Notes under the pieces: generated by a model
The model's input: the letters and a program-made list of their open reading frames with translations, nothing else
Database searches by the model: none
What the model was told of the DNA's origin: nothing
Shown: positions 1 through 7,250 of the stretch, piece after piece
How positions within the stretch are numbered: the stretch's first letter is position 1
Layout of the letters: every line of letters starts with the position of its first letter
DNA from: Pseudomonadota bacterium
Lineage (GTDB): Bacteria; Pseudomonadota; Alphaproteobacteria; Micropepsales; Micropepsaceae
Assembly (NCBI GenBank): GCA_021808875.1
Contig: JAKBAU010000181.1
Location: 1-7,367, forward strand
Length of the DNA: 7,367 bases
Direction: 5' to 3'
Made by a program: the position numbers and the translations under genes

Positions 1-2173
1 CAAGGCGCTCCAACAGACGCTGAAAATGCTTGCGATCCTCCGCCAGATCAATCGAGGTGGCAGAGGTGCCAAGCAAGGGCACACCTTCCTCCACCAAGCG
101 ATGGGCTAGCTTGAGCGGGGTCTGTCCGCCGAATTGTACGATCACCCCGGCCACCCGCCCACTCTTGGATTCGGTGCGGACCACTTCAAGCACATCCTCC
201 GCTGTCAGGGGCTCGAAGTAGAGGCGATCGGAGGTGTCGTAATCGGTGGAGACGGTTTCAGGATTACAGTTGAGCATGATGGTTTCATAACCCTGCGCCG
301 ACAACGAAAACGCAGCATGGCAGCAGCAATAATCGAATTCGATACCCTGGCCGATGCGGTTCGGCCCCCCCCCAAGTATGATGATCTTGGTCTTTGCCGT
401 GGGATTGCTTTCGCACTCGCTGGCACCCGACACTGGTGCCTCATAGGTCGAGTACATGTAAGGGGTCAGAGCTTCGAATTCCGCGGCGCAGGTATCAATC
501 CGCTTGAACACCGGATGGATGTTAAGTTCAGCGCGCAGCGCCGCGATGTCGCTCTCTTCTACGCCCGCCAGCTTGGCCAGCCTTGCATCGCAGAAGCCCA
601 TCGCTTTCAGCGCGCGCAGGCCCTTCGCGTCCTGGGGAAGGCCTTGGCGGCGAACATTTTCCTCAGCCTGAACGATGCCTTCGATCTGGCCGAGAAACCA
701 GGGATCATACTGCGTGATGTCGTGTACATCGCTGACCGAAAAGCCCTGCCTCAGGGCTTGAGCCGCGTAGCGCAGCCGATCTGGTGTCGCACGGGCGAGT
801 GCCGCCCGCATCGCATCTGCGTCGTCCTGCAGATCGATCTCGTCCAGTCCGGTCAGGCCGGTTTCAAGCGAGCGCAAGGCCTTTTGCAGCGACTCCTGGA
901 AGGTGCGCCCGATCGCCATCGCCTCGCCCACCGACTTCATGGAGGTGGTCAGCAGGGGTTCGGCACCGGGGAATTTCTCAAAAGTGAAGCGCGGAATTTT
1001 GGTGACAACATAATCGATGCTGGGTTCAAAGCTCGCCGGTGTTGCCTTGGTGATATCGTTGTCCAGTTCGTCGAGCGTATAGCCGACCGCAAGTCTGGCC
1101 GCGACCTTGGCGATGGGAAAGCCGGTGGCCTTGGAGGCTAGTGCCGATGACCGCGACACCCGCGGGTTCATCTCGATCACCACCATGTGTCCGTCCGCCG
1201 GGTTGACCGCAAACTGCACGTTGGAGCCCCCAGTCTCAACACCGATTTCGCGCAACACCGCCAGCGATGCCGAACGCATGCGCTGATATTCCTTGTCGGT
1301 CAGTGTCAGAGCGGGAGCGACGGTCATGGAATCGCCGGTGTGCACGCCCATGGGATCAACATTCTCGATCGAACAGACGATGATGGCGTTGTCGGCGCGA
1401 TCACGTATGACCTCCATTTCATACTCTTTCCAGCCGAGCACCGATTCTTCGATCAGCACTTCATTGGTTGGTGAGGCATCCAGGCCGCGCTCAACGATTT
1501 CGAAGAATTCCTCGCGGTTGAAGGCAATGCCTCCGCCGGTGCCGCCAAGGGTAAAGGACGGGCGAACCACTGCCGGCAGGCCGACATCATCAAGAGCCTG
1601 CAGTGCATGGGCAAAGGCTTCCGGTGACAACTCCATGACCGGATTGTTTTCGGTGTCGTAAAGAAAATTTCCGTCGCGGTCCTTCTTGTGCCGCAGATAT
1701 CCCTTGAGCGTGCGACCACGTGGTACTTCCAGACCGATGCGGATCATGGCCTGACGGAACAGCTCGCGATCTTCGGCCTTGTCAATGGCTTCAGCCGACG
1801 CACCGATGAGCTCCACATTGTACTTTTCAAGCACGCCGCGCTTGCGCAGGGATAGCGCAGTATTGAGTGCAGTCTGCCCTCCCATGGTCGGCAACAGCGC
1901 AAAAACGCGTCCGGGCGGCACATGTTCACGCTCTTTGGCGATGATCTTTTCGACAAATTCCGGCGTGATGGGCTCGATATAGGTGGCGTCGGCCAGCTGC
2001 GGATCGGTCATGATTGTGGCTGGATTGGAATTGACCAGGACCACCCGGTAGCCTTCAGCTCTCAAGGCCTTGCAGGCCTGAGCGCCGGAATAGTCGAACT
2101 CGCATGCCTGGCCAATAACGATGGGTCCGGCTCCGATGATGAGCACGGTGTGTATATCGTGGCGTTTGGGCAT
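1..2173 (-). CDS. carB: Carbamoyl-phosphate synthase large subunit CarB (3'-truncated by window edge)
   Basis: CarB makes carbamoyl phosphate from bicarbonate, ATP and ammonia supplied by the glutaminase subunit CarA, feeding arginine and pyrimidine synthesis in the cytoplasm. The frame is open from ATG 2173 to the left edge: 724 codons of about 1,080-1,110 usual for the family. It begins MPKR, followed by the N-terminal motif [17 protein letters not shown] (residues 14-30) and [11 protein letters not shown] (94-104). The first ATP-grasp domain shows [12 protein letters not shown] (204-215) and the metal/ATP-binding [12 protein letters not shown] (332-343). The oligomerisation region spans about 420-570. 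The second synthetase half starts with [17 protein letters not shown] (599-615) and has [16 protein letters not shown] (635-650). The second ATP-grasp core and the allosteric MGS domain lie outside the window. About 28 residues (near 158-184) are extra relative to E. coli CarB as I recall it. I translated the whole segment and found no frameshift. carA is not in the window. The start is fixed by the conserved MPKR; the ribosome binding site is weak (GAGAA). Confidence 0.97.
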   Translation of the reverse strand, partial: MPKRHDIHTVLIIGAGPIVIGQACEFDYSGAQACKALRAEGYRVVLVNSNPATIMTDPQLADATYIEPITPEFVEKIIAKEREHVPPGRVFALLPTMGGQTALNTALSLRKRGVLEKYNVELIGASAEAIDKAEDRELFRQAMIRIGLEVPRGRTLKGYLRHKKDRDGNFLYDTENNPVMELSPEAFAHALQALDDVGLPAVVRPSFTLGGTGGGIAFNREEFFEIVERGLDASPTNEVLIEESVLGWKEYEMEVIRDRADNAIIVCSIENVDPMGVHTGDSMTVAPALTLTDKEYQRMRSASLAVLREIGVETGGSNVQFAVNPADGHMVVIEMNPRVSRSSALASKATGFPIAKVAARLAVGYTLDELDNDITKATPASFEPSIDYVVTKIPRFTFEKFPGAEPLLTTSMKSVGEAMAIGRTFQESLQKALRSLETGLTGLDEIDLQDDADAMRAALARATPDRLRYAAQALRQGFSVSDVHDITQYDPWFLGQIEGIVQAEENVRRQGLPQDAKGLRALKAMGFCDARLAKLAGVEESDIAALRAELNIHPVFKRIDTCAAEFEALTPYMYSTYEAPVSGASECESNPTAKTKIIILGGGPNRIGQGIEFDYCCCHAAFSLSAQGYETIMLNCNPETVSTDYDTSDRLYFEPLTAEDVLEVVRTESKSGRVAGVIVQFGGQTPLKLAHRLVEEGVPLLGTSATSIDLAEDRKHFQRLLERL

Positions 2174-2180
2174 AGCATTC

Positions 2181-2208
2181 TCGCGCGTGCGCCTACTTGC
2201 GCGCGCGA
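2181..2208 (-). promoter_or_regulatory. GC-rich stem-loop in carB leader, next to the ribosome binding site
   Basis: The arms 2181-2190 and 2199-2208 pair at 9 of 10 positions (one A/C mismatch in the minus-strand RNA) around an 8-base loop. The stem ends 7 bases before the carB ATG, and the only Shine-Dalgarno-like bases (GAGAA) straddle the foot of the stem. A stem here could limit ribosome access and so influence carB translation. There is no U-tract, so it is not a standard intrinsic terminator. The pairing is visible in the sequence; the regulatory role is inference. Alternating CG runs pair easily by chance in GC-rich DNA. Confidence 0.35.
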
Positions 2209-2230
2209 CGCTGCGCTTTGGGCGGGTCGA

Positions 2231-2236
2231 ATTATA
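2231..2236 (-). promoter_or_regulatory. Candidate -10 hexamer of a carB promoter
   Basis: The minus strand reads TATAAT, an exact match to the housekeeping sigma factor -10 consensus, in an AT-poor intergenic region. It would place the transcription start near 2224 and give carB a leader of about 50 bases that contains the stem-loop at 2181-2208. The hexamer 17 bases upstream (2254-2259, CGAGAT on the minus strand) does not resemble TTGACA, so the promoter would need an activator or be weak. The position just upstream of carB, and the 268-base break from the preceding gene, support carB having its own promoter. Confidence 0.35.
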
Positions 2237-2247
2237 GGTTAGGTGGA

Positions 2248-2268
2248 CCGTCTATCTCGGATAGGCGG
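2248..2268. promoter_or_regulatory. Operator-like dyad overlapping the expected -35 position of carB
   Basis: The arms CCGTCTATC (2248-2256) and GATAGGCGG (2260-2268) are inverted repeats matching at 8 of 9 positions around a 3-base centre. The 21-base dyad lies 11 bases upstream of the TATAAT hexamer and covers the expected -35 site, a typical position for a repressor or activator binding site. The symmetry is seen directly. Binding by a regulator, and which one, is unknown. It could also form a small RNA hairpin at the end of a transcript coming from the gene upstream, but there is no T-tract. Confidence 0.3.
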
Positions 2269-2441
2269 ACAGAGCAACCCTTGGTGGCGGAGAATCCGTA
2301 CTGCCCAACAACTTCGTTCGCGGTTCCCGTGATGGGCTGGTGCTCTGCGCAATTCTGATGGTCAGAAGCTCGGGGCGGGGCCAGCCGCAAGCTCTTCCCA
2401 GGGCCGGCCATGACGGGCGTTCCGTGGCATCACTTTGGGGT

Positions 2442-3482
2442 CTAGCTGCGCCAGCGCAAGGTGCGCTCCGCCACGGGATTGACGAACGGCTCACCGGTCG
2501 CGACGTGTTCGCTCCAGGATTTTTTGATGCGGTGATACCAGATGGCAGGCTGGTCGGCGTCCTGGATCAGCATCAGCCGAGGATTGAACTTCAGCCCTTC
2601 CTTCTGCAGTTCCACCATCCGGCGGTCGTCGCCAAGAAAGGTCGGCCCGATGGCCATGAAGAACGGCTTGATGAAGCCTAGCCATGCCGGCCAGTACTGG
2701 ATCTGGGTGACCTGCGTGCTGTGCGCATCAATGGGCGTGCACACGGTCAATCCGACCACGTCGAGCGGGCGCCCCAACAGGTGTCCCTTCACGATCTCAA
2801 AGCGGGTCGACGGCAGTTCGAAGGTGATCTCGGTGGACACCTCTGCGCCCAGCAGACGATAGGCGGGCTTGCTGGGGGCGTGGCGTTTCATAACGAAGCC
2901 ATTGGGCAGCGGGCCATAGGCCTTTTCCTTCAGTCTTGGCCTGACCCGCCACCACCAGCGGCCGTGAACGAAGGGGGCATGGGCCGGGTCCATCAGGCCG
3001 ATGACGGCATGGTCGATGGGGCATTGGAAGGTCTGGCTTTCAAACCAGCGCGGGCGGGCGTTGGCGAGCGGCACTTTGGGCGGCAACTGGGTCGGCGCCA
3101 TTGTCTCATGGCCTTCTGCGGCCATGTAAATCCAGATCAGTCCGTCCTGCTCGCACACCGGAAAGGTTCGGACCTTGATCCGGCTGGGGTCTAAGTCCTG
3201 GGCGTCGGTGAGCGAGGGGATGTGGGTACACACGCCATCGGTGCCGAACTGCCAGCCATGATAAGGGCATTGAACGCCGTTGGACGTGGCCCGGCCAGCG
3301 GACAAAGGCACACCGCGATGGGGACAGATGTCACGCATGGCGAAGAGCGTTCCGGCGTGGGTGCGGCCGATCAACACCGGCTCGCCCAGGAGAAGTTTGT
3401 GCCAGAGGCTACCGCGAGCCAACTTCCGGCCAAAACCCGCCATGTACCAAAGGTTGCGTAAAGGCGCCTCGTCGCTGCTCAT
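2442..3482 (-). CDS. Rieske [2Fe-2S] non-heme iron oxygenase, alpha-subunit type, substrate unknown
   Basis: This 346-residue protein has the layout of a terminal oxygenase of the ring-hydroxylating/O-demethylating family, which uses a Rieske cluster to feed electrons to a mononuclear iron that activates O2. The Rieske domain (about residues 8-120) shows CPHRG (Cys53, His55) and CPYHGW (Cys72, His75), the complete cluster ligand set. The catalytic domain has MDPAHAPFVHG (164-174), giving Asp165, His168 and His173 in the D-x2-H-x4-H spacing of the family. Asp285 or Asp286 in GDDRRMVELQ is my candidate for the third iron ligand. The position three before Asp165 is Gly162, where dicamba monooxygenase has Asn154. 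Length fits single-component-type oxygenases such as DdmC or VanA. There is no signal peptide or clear membrane helix. It lies 52 bases after the DUF4340 stop, so it may be co-transcribed. No reductase or ferredoxin is in the window. ATG 3482 gives the full N-terminus (MSSDEAPLRNLWY); its Shine-Dalgarno (AGGG) is weak. The substrate cannot be told. Confidence 0.93.
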   Translation of the reverse strand: MSSDEAPLRNLWYMAGFGRKLARGSLWHKLLLGEPVLIGRTHAGTLFAMRDICPHRGVPLSAGRATSNGVQCPYHGWQFGTDGVCTHIPSLTDAQDLDPSRIKVRTFPVCEQDGLIWIYMAAEGHETMAPTQLPPKVPLANARPRWFESQTFQCPIDHAVIGLMDPAHAPFVHGRWWWRVRPRLKEKAYGPLPNGFVMKRHAPSKPAYRLLGAEVSTEITFELPSTRFEIVKGHLLGRPLDVVGLTVCTPIDAHSTQVTQIQYWPAWLGFIKPFFMAIGPTFLGDDRRMVELQKEGLKFNPRLMLIQDADQPAIWYHRIKKSWSEHVATGEPFVNPVAERTLRWRS

Positions 3483-3534
3483 CTGCGGGCCCTGGGGTCA
3501 ATCCCTGCCCGACTAGCGCGCGCCGCCGCATTTG

Positions 3535-4611
3535 TCACCTTCCGTGTGTGGCCGGCGCCGTGTGGGCTTTGAGCAGATTGTCCAAGGGGGTGGTCAGCTG
3601 GGCCGCCTTGTAGGCGGGAATTTCAAAGGCCCAGGCGCCGGCGATCTTATTGATTTTGCGAGCTTTGAGCGTGGCGATCTTGTTGGCGGGCTTGGCCTGC
3701 GCGGCGAGCGCCACCCAGCTGCTGCCGTCCTGCGCGGCAATGCGGGCGTTTATAGTGAGGCCGTCAAAGGTGGTGGTTTCGGTCTGGGTGGCGTGGCTGA
3801 AATCGACGGTTTGAATCGGGACCGCTTGGTCGAAGGAAAAGTCTACCAGCCCAAAGGCCGGGCCATTGGGCGCGGTGGGATAGGCGAGGGTGCGGCCTTT
3901 CGGCAGTCCGCTCAGGCTGAAATTCGGGTCTGAGGGTTCTGTCCGTGCCACCGTATAGGACGGACCATGATTGGGCTTGACGGTGACCGATTTGATTTCT
4001 GAACGCGCCAGATCGAGCACGTCCTTGTTCATCCAGTCGGCAGGATTGGCATCTGGCTGAAATACGCTGCGGGCGAGCCAGCTCTGGTTGCTCGTCGGGG
4101 TGCGAACGAACAGGCCGAGCTGTCCCAGCTCGCCCAGCGTCTTGGTCTTTCCCGCGATCAAAGCTGCGATGACGTGTCCCTTGTCATCGTAAAGCGTGAC
4201 TTTTACGCCGTGCCCCTTCGGCGGAGCGTCGAGATCGAGATATTTCAGCCATTCGGGTCGCGCGGTTTCCGGGGCCAACGCCTCAAGACCGGCCATGCCA
4301 TAAATGGTCTTGCGGACAAGATCATAATTGGCAGGAAAACCATGCTCAGCCGGTAGGATCCAGCCGCGATCAGGAACGAAATCGATCGCCACAGTCCCGT
4401 ATTCCTTTGAGGTAATGCGGATGCTGGCGATGTGCCGGTCCCTGTCGGCAAGTCCGGGAAAAAATGTATGCGGCTTGTATTTTGGCGCCATCAAGGCGGC
4501 CTGATGGTCAAGTGCCAGCACCGCAAGAATCGAGCTGAGCGCGGCCACGATCGCCAGCACCAGAAGATTGCGCCGTCGCCGGTCGTGAAGGATCGCTGCT
4601 GCCAGGGACAT
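3535..4611 (-). CDS. DUF4340 domain protein, membrane-anchored partner of the ABC/GldG-like system
   Basis: This 358-residue protein has a basic N-terminus (RRRR at 11-14), one transmembrane helix at about 15-34, and a long extracytoplasmic part. That part reads as DUF4340, a domain often encoded next to GldG-like ABC auxiliary proteins. Typical features are the GWILPAEHGFPANYDLV stretch (83-99), the segment SWLARSVFQPDANPADWMNK (177-196), then LDLARSEIKSVTV (199-211), and a C-terminal part with SWVALAAQ (298-305). The molecular role of the family is not established; a periplasmic accessory of the transporter is the inference from linkage. A longer reading starts at GTG 4626, where GTGA overlaps the preceding stop. 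I prefer ATG 4611, because GGAGG lies 5 bases upstream of it while the GTG has no Shine-Dalgarno sequence. The gene is the last of the tight cluster; the Rieske gene follows after 52 bases. Confidence 0.88.
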   Translation of the reverse strand: MSLAAAILHDRRRRNLLVLAIVAALSSILAVLALDHQAALMAPKYKPHTFFPGLADRDRHIASIRITSKEYGTVAIDFVPDRGWILPAEHGFPANYDLVRKTIYGMAGLEALAPETARPEWLKYLDLDAPPKGHGVKVTLYDDKGHVIAALIAGKTKTLGELGQLGLFVRTPTSNQSWLARSVFQPDANPADWMNKDVLDLARSEIKSVTVKPNHGPSYTVARTEPSDPNFSLSGLPKGRTLAYPTAPNGPAFGLVDFSFDQAVPIQTVDFSHATQTETTTFDGLTINARIAAQDGSSWVALAAQAKPANKIATLKARKINKIAGAWAFEIPAYKAAQLTTPLDNLLKAHTAPATHGR

Positions 4612-4616
4612 TGCGG

Positions 4617-4621
4617 CCTCC
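4617..4621 (-). promoter_or_regulatory. Ribosome binding site that decides the DUF4340 gene start
   Basis: The minus strand reads GGAGG followed by a 5-base spacer (CCGCA) and ATG 4611. The motif lies just after the stop codon of the upstream GldG-like gene (4625-4623). It is the strongest Shine-Dalgarno sequence I noticed in the window, and it favours ATG 4611 over the in-frame GTG at 4626. Confidence 0.7.
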
Positions 4622-4622
4622 G

Positions 4623-6512
4623 TCACAGGTTCACGGCGCGGGCGCGGCGTCGCCGCCGCAACCAGGCCAGAGCGAGCGCAAACAGCGCCACCAGAATAGG
4701 CACGAAGGCGATATTGAGGAACGCAAGGATGCTGCCCAGCTGATCGACACTCTTACGCAGGTTCAACTGCACTTTGCGCAGCTGAAGGCGGGTATCGATC
4801 AGCTCACGTTTGAAGTTCTCGATCTGGCGCTGTTGCCTGGCCGAAAGCTGCACGGCTCCGCCAGCAGCAGCGGTGCCTCCGCTTTCGAGGGTTCTCAGCT
4901 TGTGCTCGGTATCGGACAATTTTTGCTGCAGATCATTCGCCTGTTGCTGGAATTCTGCCTGAGCTTCGGCCTGCAATTCCTTGACGACTGTAAACGGACG
5001 GGTGGACACAGCGCGGGTACGCAGCGAGATCAGAGCATTCGATCCGGTGAGATTCTCCACCGCATTGAGGATGAAGGCGCCATTGTCGGCGAAAGGCTCG
5101 GCAATGGTTTTTCCGCCATAGCTCTGATCCATGCGTACCCAGAAGCGGTCGTCGAAGATATCGGTATCGGCGACGACGATCAGATTGACGCTCTTGGCGG
5201 ACTTGATCTGGCCCTTGGCGGGAACACCCGTCGGTGGCCCATTGGGAAAGGCGGTATGGGCGGGGCCAGAAATGCGGGCCGCGATTACAAAGGGTTTGCC
5301 CACCGGATGGATGGCGTTGAGCAGATCCTGCGGCGCGGTCAGTTGCAGGCGAGTGGTCGAGATCAGGCTGGCGTCGTCCGAGGAGCTGATCAGTGGGATG
5401 AAACGGGTGGTGGCCCCCTTGACCGGGTAGAGCGCGCCGACCGTCGCCAGGTTGAGATCGGACAAATTGGCCGTAACTTGGTCCTGGCGGTTCATCTGCG
5501 CTCTGCCGATCCTGAGCCAGGTGGGATAGAGCACGATGGGATCGTGGGGATTGTCCTGCACTTCCACCTGCTGGGCCAGACGGCCGTCCAGAACCACCTT
5601 GTTGGGGTTGAACCCGATGCCCCAGGCTTTGAACAGCTGCGGCAGGTTCGAGGAGGCTGGGGCGACCGGCTGACCACCATCACCGGAGGCCAGCGCCAGA
5701 TCTGAACGCGGATCGACAAAGACCAGTGCATGTCCGCCTCGCAGCACGAACTGGTCAATAGCATAACGTTGTATTGCGTTCAGTTTGTTGGGCTGGACAA
5801 TCATCAGTACGCGGATGCCCTTGGGAAGGGTCTTGAAGTCGGCAGGTATCATCCGCGTCTTGTAATTCTGTGCCAGCTGCTCCCAGGCCACATAAGGTTG
5901 CGCCTGTCCCTGCAGGGCGGCCATCATGCCGCCAGCCCCGACATTGAGGGGCAGCGACGACAACACCCCGATGACCGGTTTTTGCGGCTGCGACAGCCGG
6001 TAGATCAGCGAGGTGATGTCATATTCGAGAAACGGCTCCCGCTTCAGGCTGAAGAAGGGAATCGTCTGAGTGCCATCGATGGTGTTGGTACCCACAAGGC
6101 CGAAATAGACGACATGGCCATCATCGGTCTGGGCGCCGGTCAATCCGGCTGCGTTGGCCTGATCCTCGGCTCTGGTATAGGGCGCCGGATCCAGCTCCTC
6201 GACAATGACTTTGCCGTTAGACAGCGCAGCATAACGCTGCAGCAGATCGCGCACGCGCGCCGCATAGGCATTGATCTGCGCGTAATCGGCGGCGGCCTTC
6301 TTGGAGTAATAAAATTTGAGAGTGATAGGTTCTTTCAGGTTGCGCAGGATCTCTTTGGTGCCCTTGGAGATCGTATAGAGGCCGTTTTGTGTGAGATCGA
6401 TCTGCTCGGTGGTCAGGCTGGCATCAGCGGCAATGTTGATGGCTACGAAGATGACTGCCGCCAGGATGAGGGCGGTGATCGCATAGACGCGCCGGGACAG
6501 CGGCTTGGTCAT
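4623..6512 (-). CDS. GldG-like ABC transporter auxiliary protein (ABC_transp_aux type)
   Basis: This 629-residue protein matches the GldG family: an N-terminal transmembrane helix (about 9-27), a large extracytoplasmic part, and a C-terminal helix (about 596-617) followed by a very basic tail (RRRRRRAR). The segment DLTQNGLYTISKGTKEIL (39-56) is a family hallmark. It is followed by the ITLKFYYS (63-70) thioredoxin-like/intercellular-adhesion-like region and a Rossmann-like part with RVLMIVQPN (234-242) and GGHALVFVDPRSD (259-271). NLIVVADTDIFDDRFWV (443-459) and NGAFILNAVENLTGS (477-491) are also typical. Residues about 509-545 and 556-592 are rich in Gln, Glu, Lys and Leu and look like a coiled-coil hairpin interrupted by a Gly/Ala linker (545-552). 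In Bacteroidetes GldG works with GldF and GldA in gliding motility. Here there is no other sign of gliding, so export or envelope function is the more cautious reading. The start follows the permease stop after 3 bases. Confidence 0.92.
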   Translation of the reverse strand: MTKPLSRRVYAITALILAAVIFVAINIAADASLTTEQIDLTQNGLYTISKGTKEILRNLKEPITLKFYYSKKAAADYAQINAYAARVRDLLQRYAALSNGKVIVEELDPAPYTRAEDQANAAGLTGAQTDDGHVVYFGLVGTNTIDGTQTIPFFSLKREPFLEYDITSLIYRLSQPQKPVIGVLSSLPLNVGAGGMMAALQGQAQPYVAWEQLAQNYKTRMIPADFKTLPKGIRVLMIVQPNKLNAIQRYAIDQFVLRGGHALVFVDPRSDLALASGDGGQPVAPASSNLPQLFKAWGIGFNPNKVVLDGRLAQQVEVQDNPHDPIVLYPTWLRIGRAQMNRQDQVTANLSDLNLATVGALYPVKGATTRFIPLISSSDDASLISTTRLQLTAPQDLLNAIHPVGKPFVIAARISGPAHTAFPNGPPTGVPAKGQIKSAKSVNLIVVADTDIFDDRFWVRMDQSYGGKTIAEPFADNGAFILNAVENLTGSNALISLRTRAVSTRPFTVVKELQAEAQAEFQQQANDLQQKLSDTEHKLRTLESGGTAAAGGAVQLSARQQRQIENFKRELIDTRLQLRKVQLNLRKSVDQLGSILAFLNIAFVPILVALFALALAWLRRRRRARAVNL

Positions 6513-6515
6513 GGG

Positions 6516-7250
6516 TCAGCTCGCCTTCTTCAGGTCGATCAATACGATGTTGATCGCCAGAAACAGGGCGATCAGCGAGACGAAGAAAATGATGTCACGA
6601 AGGTCGATCACGCCGGTCGAAATAGCCCCGAAATGCGTGAGGAAGCTGAATGATGAGATCGCTGTCACGATCGGTAGTGGTGCGATGACGCGGACAAAGT
6701 CGAGCACGAGGGGCGCGCCAGAGACCGTAAACAGAAAGCAGACCACCACCGAAACCACAAAGGCGATCACCTGATTGCTGGTGGCCGCTGAAATCGCCGC
6801 GCCGATTGCAAGATAGCCACCGGCCATCAGGAAGCTGCCGACATAACCGGCAAGGATTACACCATTGTCCGGATTGCCGAGATAATTAACCGTGAGCCAG
6901 ATGGGGAAGGTAAGAACCAGTGCCACTCCGGTAAACGCCCAAGCCGCTAAATATTTGCCGATCACGCTCGCCCATACCGGGACGGGTAGTGTGAGCAGCA
7001 GTTCAATGGTGCCGCTGCGGCGTTCTTCGGCCCACAGACGCATTGCTATGGCCGGCACGAGAAACAGATAAAGCCAGGGATGATAGGCGAAGAAGACGGA
7101 CAGATCGGCAACACCATTCTGATAGAAATTGCCGATGTAGAACGTGAAAGCACCCATGGCGAACAGGAAGATCACGATGAACACATAGGCCAGGGGCGTT
7201 GCGAAATAGGCCACAAATTCGCGCTTGAAGATCGGCCACAATCCGCTCAT
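6516..7250 (-). CDS. ABC-2 type transporter permease, GldF-like
   Basis: The 244-residue integral membrane protein has six likely transmembrane helices (about 20-40, 55-73, 99-120, 131-152, 160-178 and 218-238). The N-terminal MSGLWPIFKREFVAYFATP, with its amphipathic stretch, and the cytoplasmic loop RLWAEERRSGTIELLLTLPV (71-90) are characteristic of ABC-2/GldF permeases, where the loop couples to the ATPase. It would form the membrane channel of the complex, probably as a dimer. Its ATG overlaps the stop of the ATPase gene in an ATGA, indicating translational coupling, and the GldG-like gene follows 3 bases after its stop. Length is normal for a GldF-type half transporter. The substrate is unknown. 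The identity as an ABC-2 permease is secure; the assignment to the GldF branch rests on the loop motif and on the neighbouring GldG-like gene. Confidence 0.94.
   Translation of the reverse strand: MSGLWPIFKREFVAYFATPLAYVFIVIFLFAMGAFTFYIGNFYQNGVADLSVFFAYHPWLYLFLVPAIAMRLWAEERRSGTIELLLTLPVPVWASVIGKYLAAWAFTGVALVLTFPIWLTVNYLGNPDNGVILAGYVGSFLMAGGYLAIGAAISAATSNQVIAFVVSVVVCFLFTVSGAPLVLDFVRVIAPLPIVTAISSFSFLTHFGAISTGVIDLRDIIFFVSLIALFLAINIVLIDLKKAS

Larger units (their letters stand above)
2174..2441. other. Intergenic region between the Rieske oxygenase gene and carB
   Basis: These 268 bases separate two co-directional genes. The carB-proximal third holds the stem-loop, the TATAAT hexamer and the dyad listed separately. 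In the remainder (about 2270-2441) I see no convincing gene. The only frame entering it from the right, 2494-2252 on the minus strand, starts inside the Rieske gene in another frame and shows no recognisable motif. There is no clear intrinsic terminator: the best stem near 2370-2400 is imperfect and lacks a T-run. An 8-base palindrome GGCCGGCC sits at 2403-2410, with no assigned role. Confidence 0.5.

Noticed and set aside
134..1141. 335-codon plus-strand open frame opposite carB
   Set aside because: The minus strand here encodes an unbroken, highly conserved CarB. The plus-strand product has no recognisable motif and is a shadow of high third-position GC.
2370..2400. Possible terminator after the Rieske gene
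   Set aside because: The stem (arms around AGCTT and GAGCT) has mismatches and a large loop, and no T-tract follows, so it does not qualify as an intrinsic terminator.
2252..2494. 80-codon minus-strand frame bridging the Rieske 3' end and the intergenic region
   Set aside because: It starts within the Rieske gene in another frame and its Arg/Pro/Ser-rich product shows no domain, so I see no support for a gene.
3487..3512. GGGC/GCCC pairing just upstream of the Rieske start
   Set aside because: Only two short GC blocks pair, with an uneven internal loop; such pairings are expected by chance in GC-rich DNA.
4612..4626. GTG 4626 as start of the DUF4340 gene
   Set aside because: It would overlap the preceding stop (GTGA) but has no Shine-Dalgarno sequence, while ATG 4611 has GGAGG at ideal spacing. 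It adds only five residues before the same membrane anchor.
4611..5705. 364-codon plus-strand open frame opposite the GldG-like gene
   Set aside because: It is antisense to a well-supported family member, has no motif of its own and no fitting neighbour, so it is a shadow frame.
5730..6653. 307-codon plus-strand open frame spanning the GldG-like and permease genes
   Set aside because: It runs antisense across a gene junction, lacks recognisable domains, and is explained by codon bias of the real genes.
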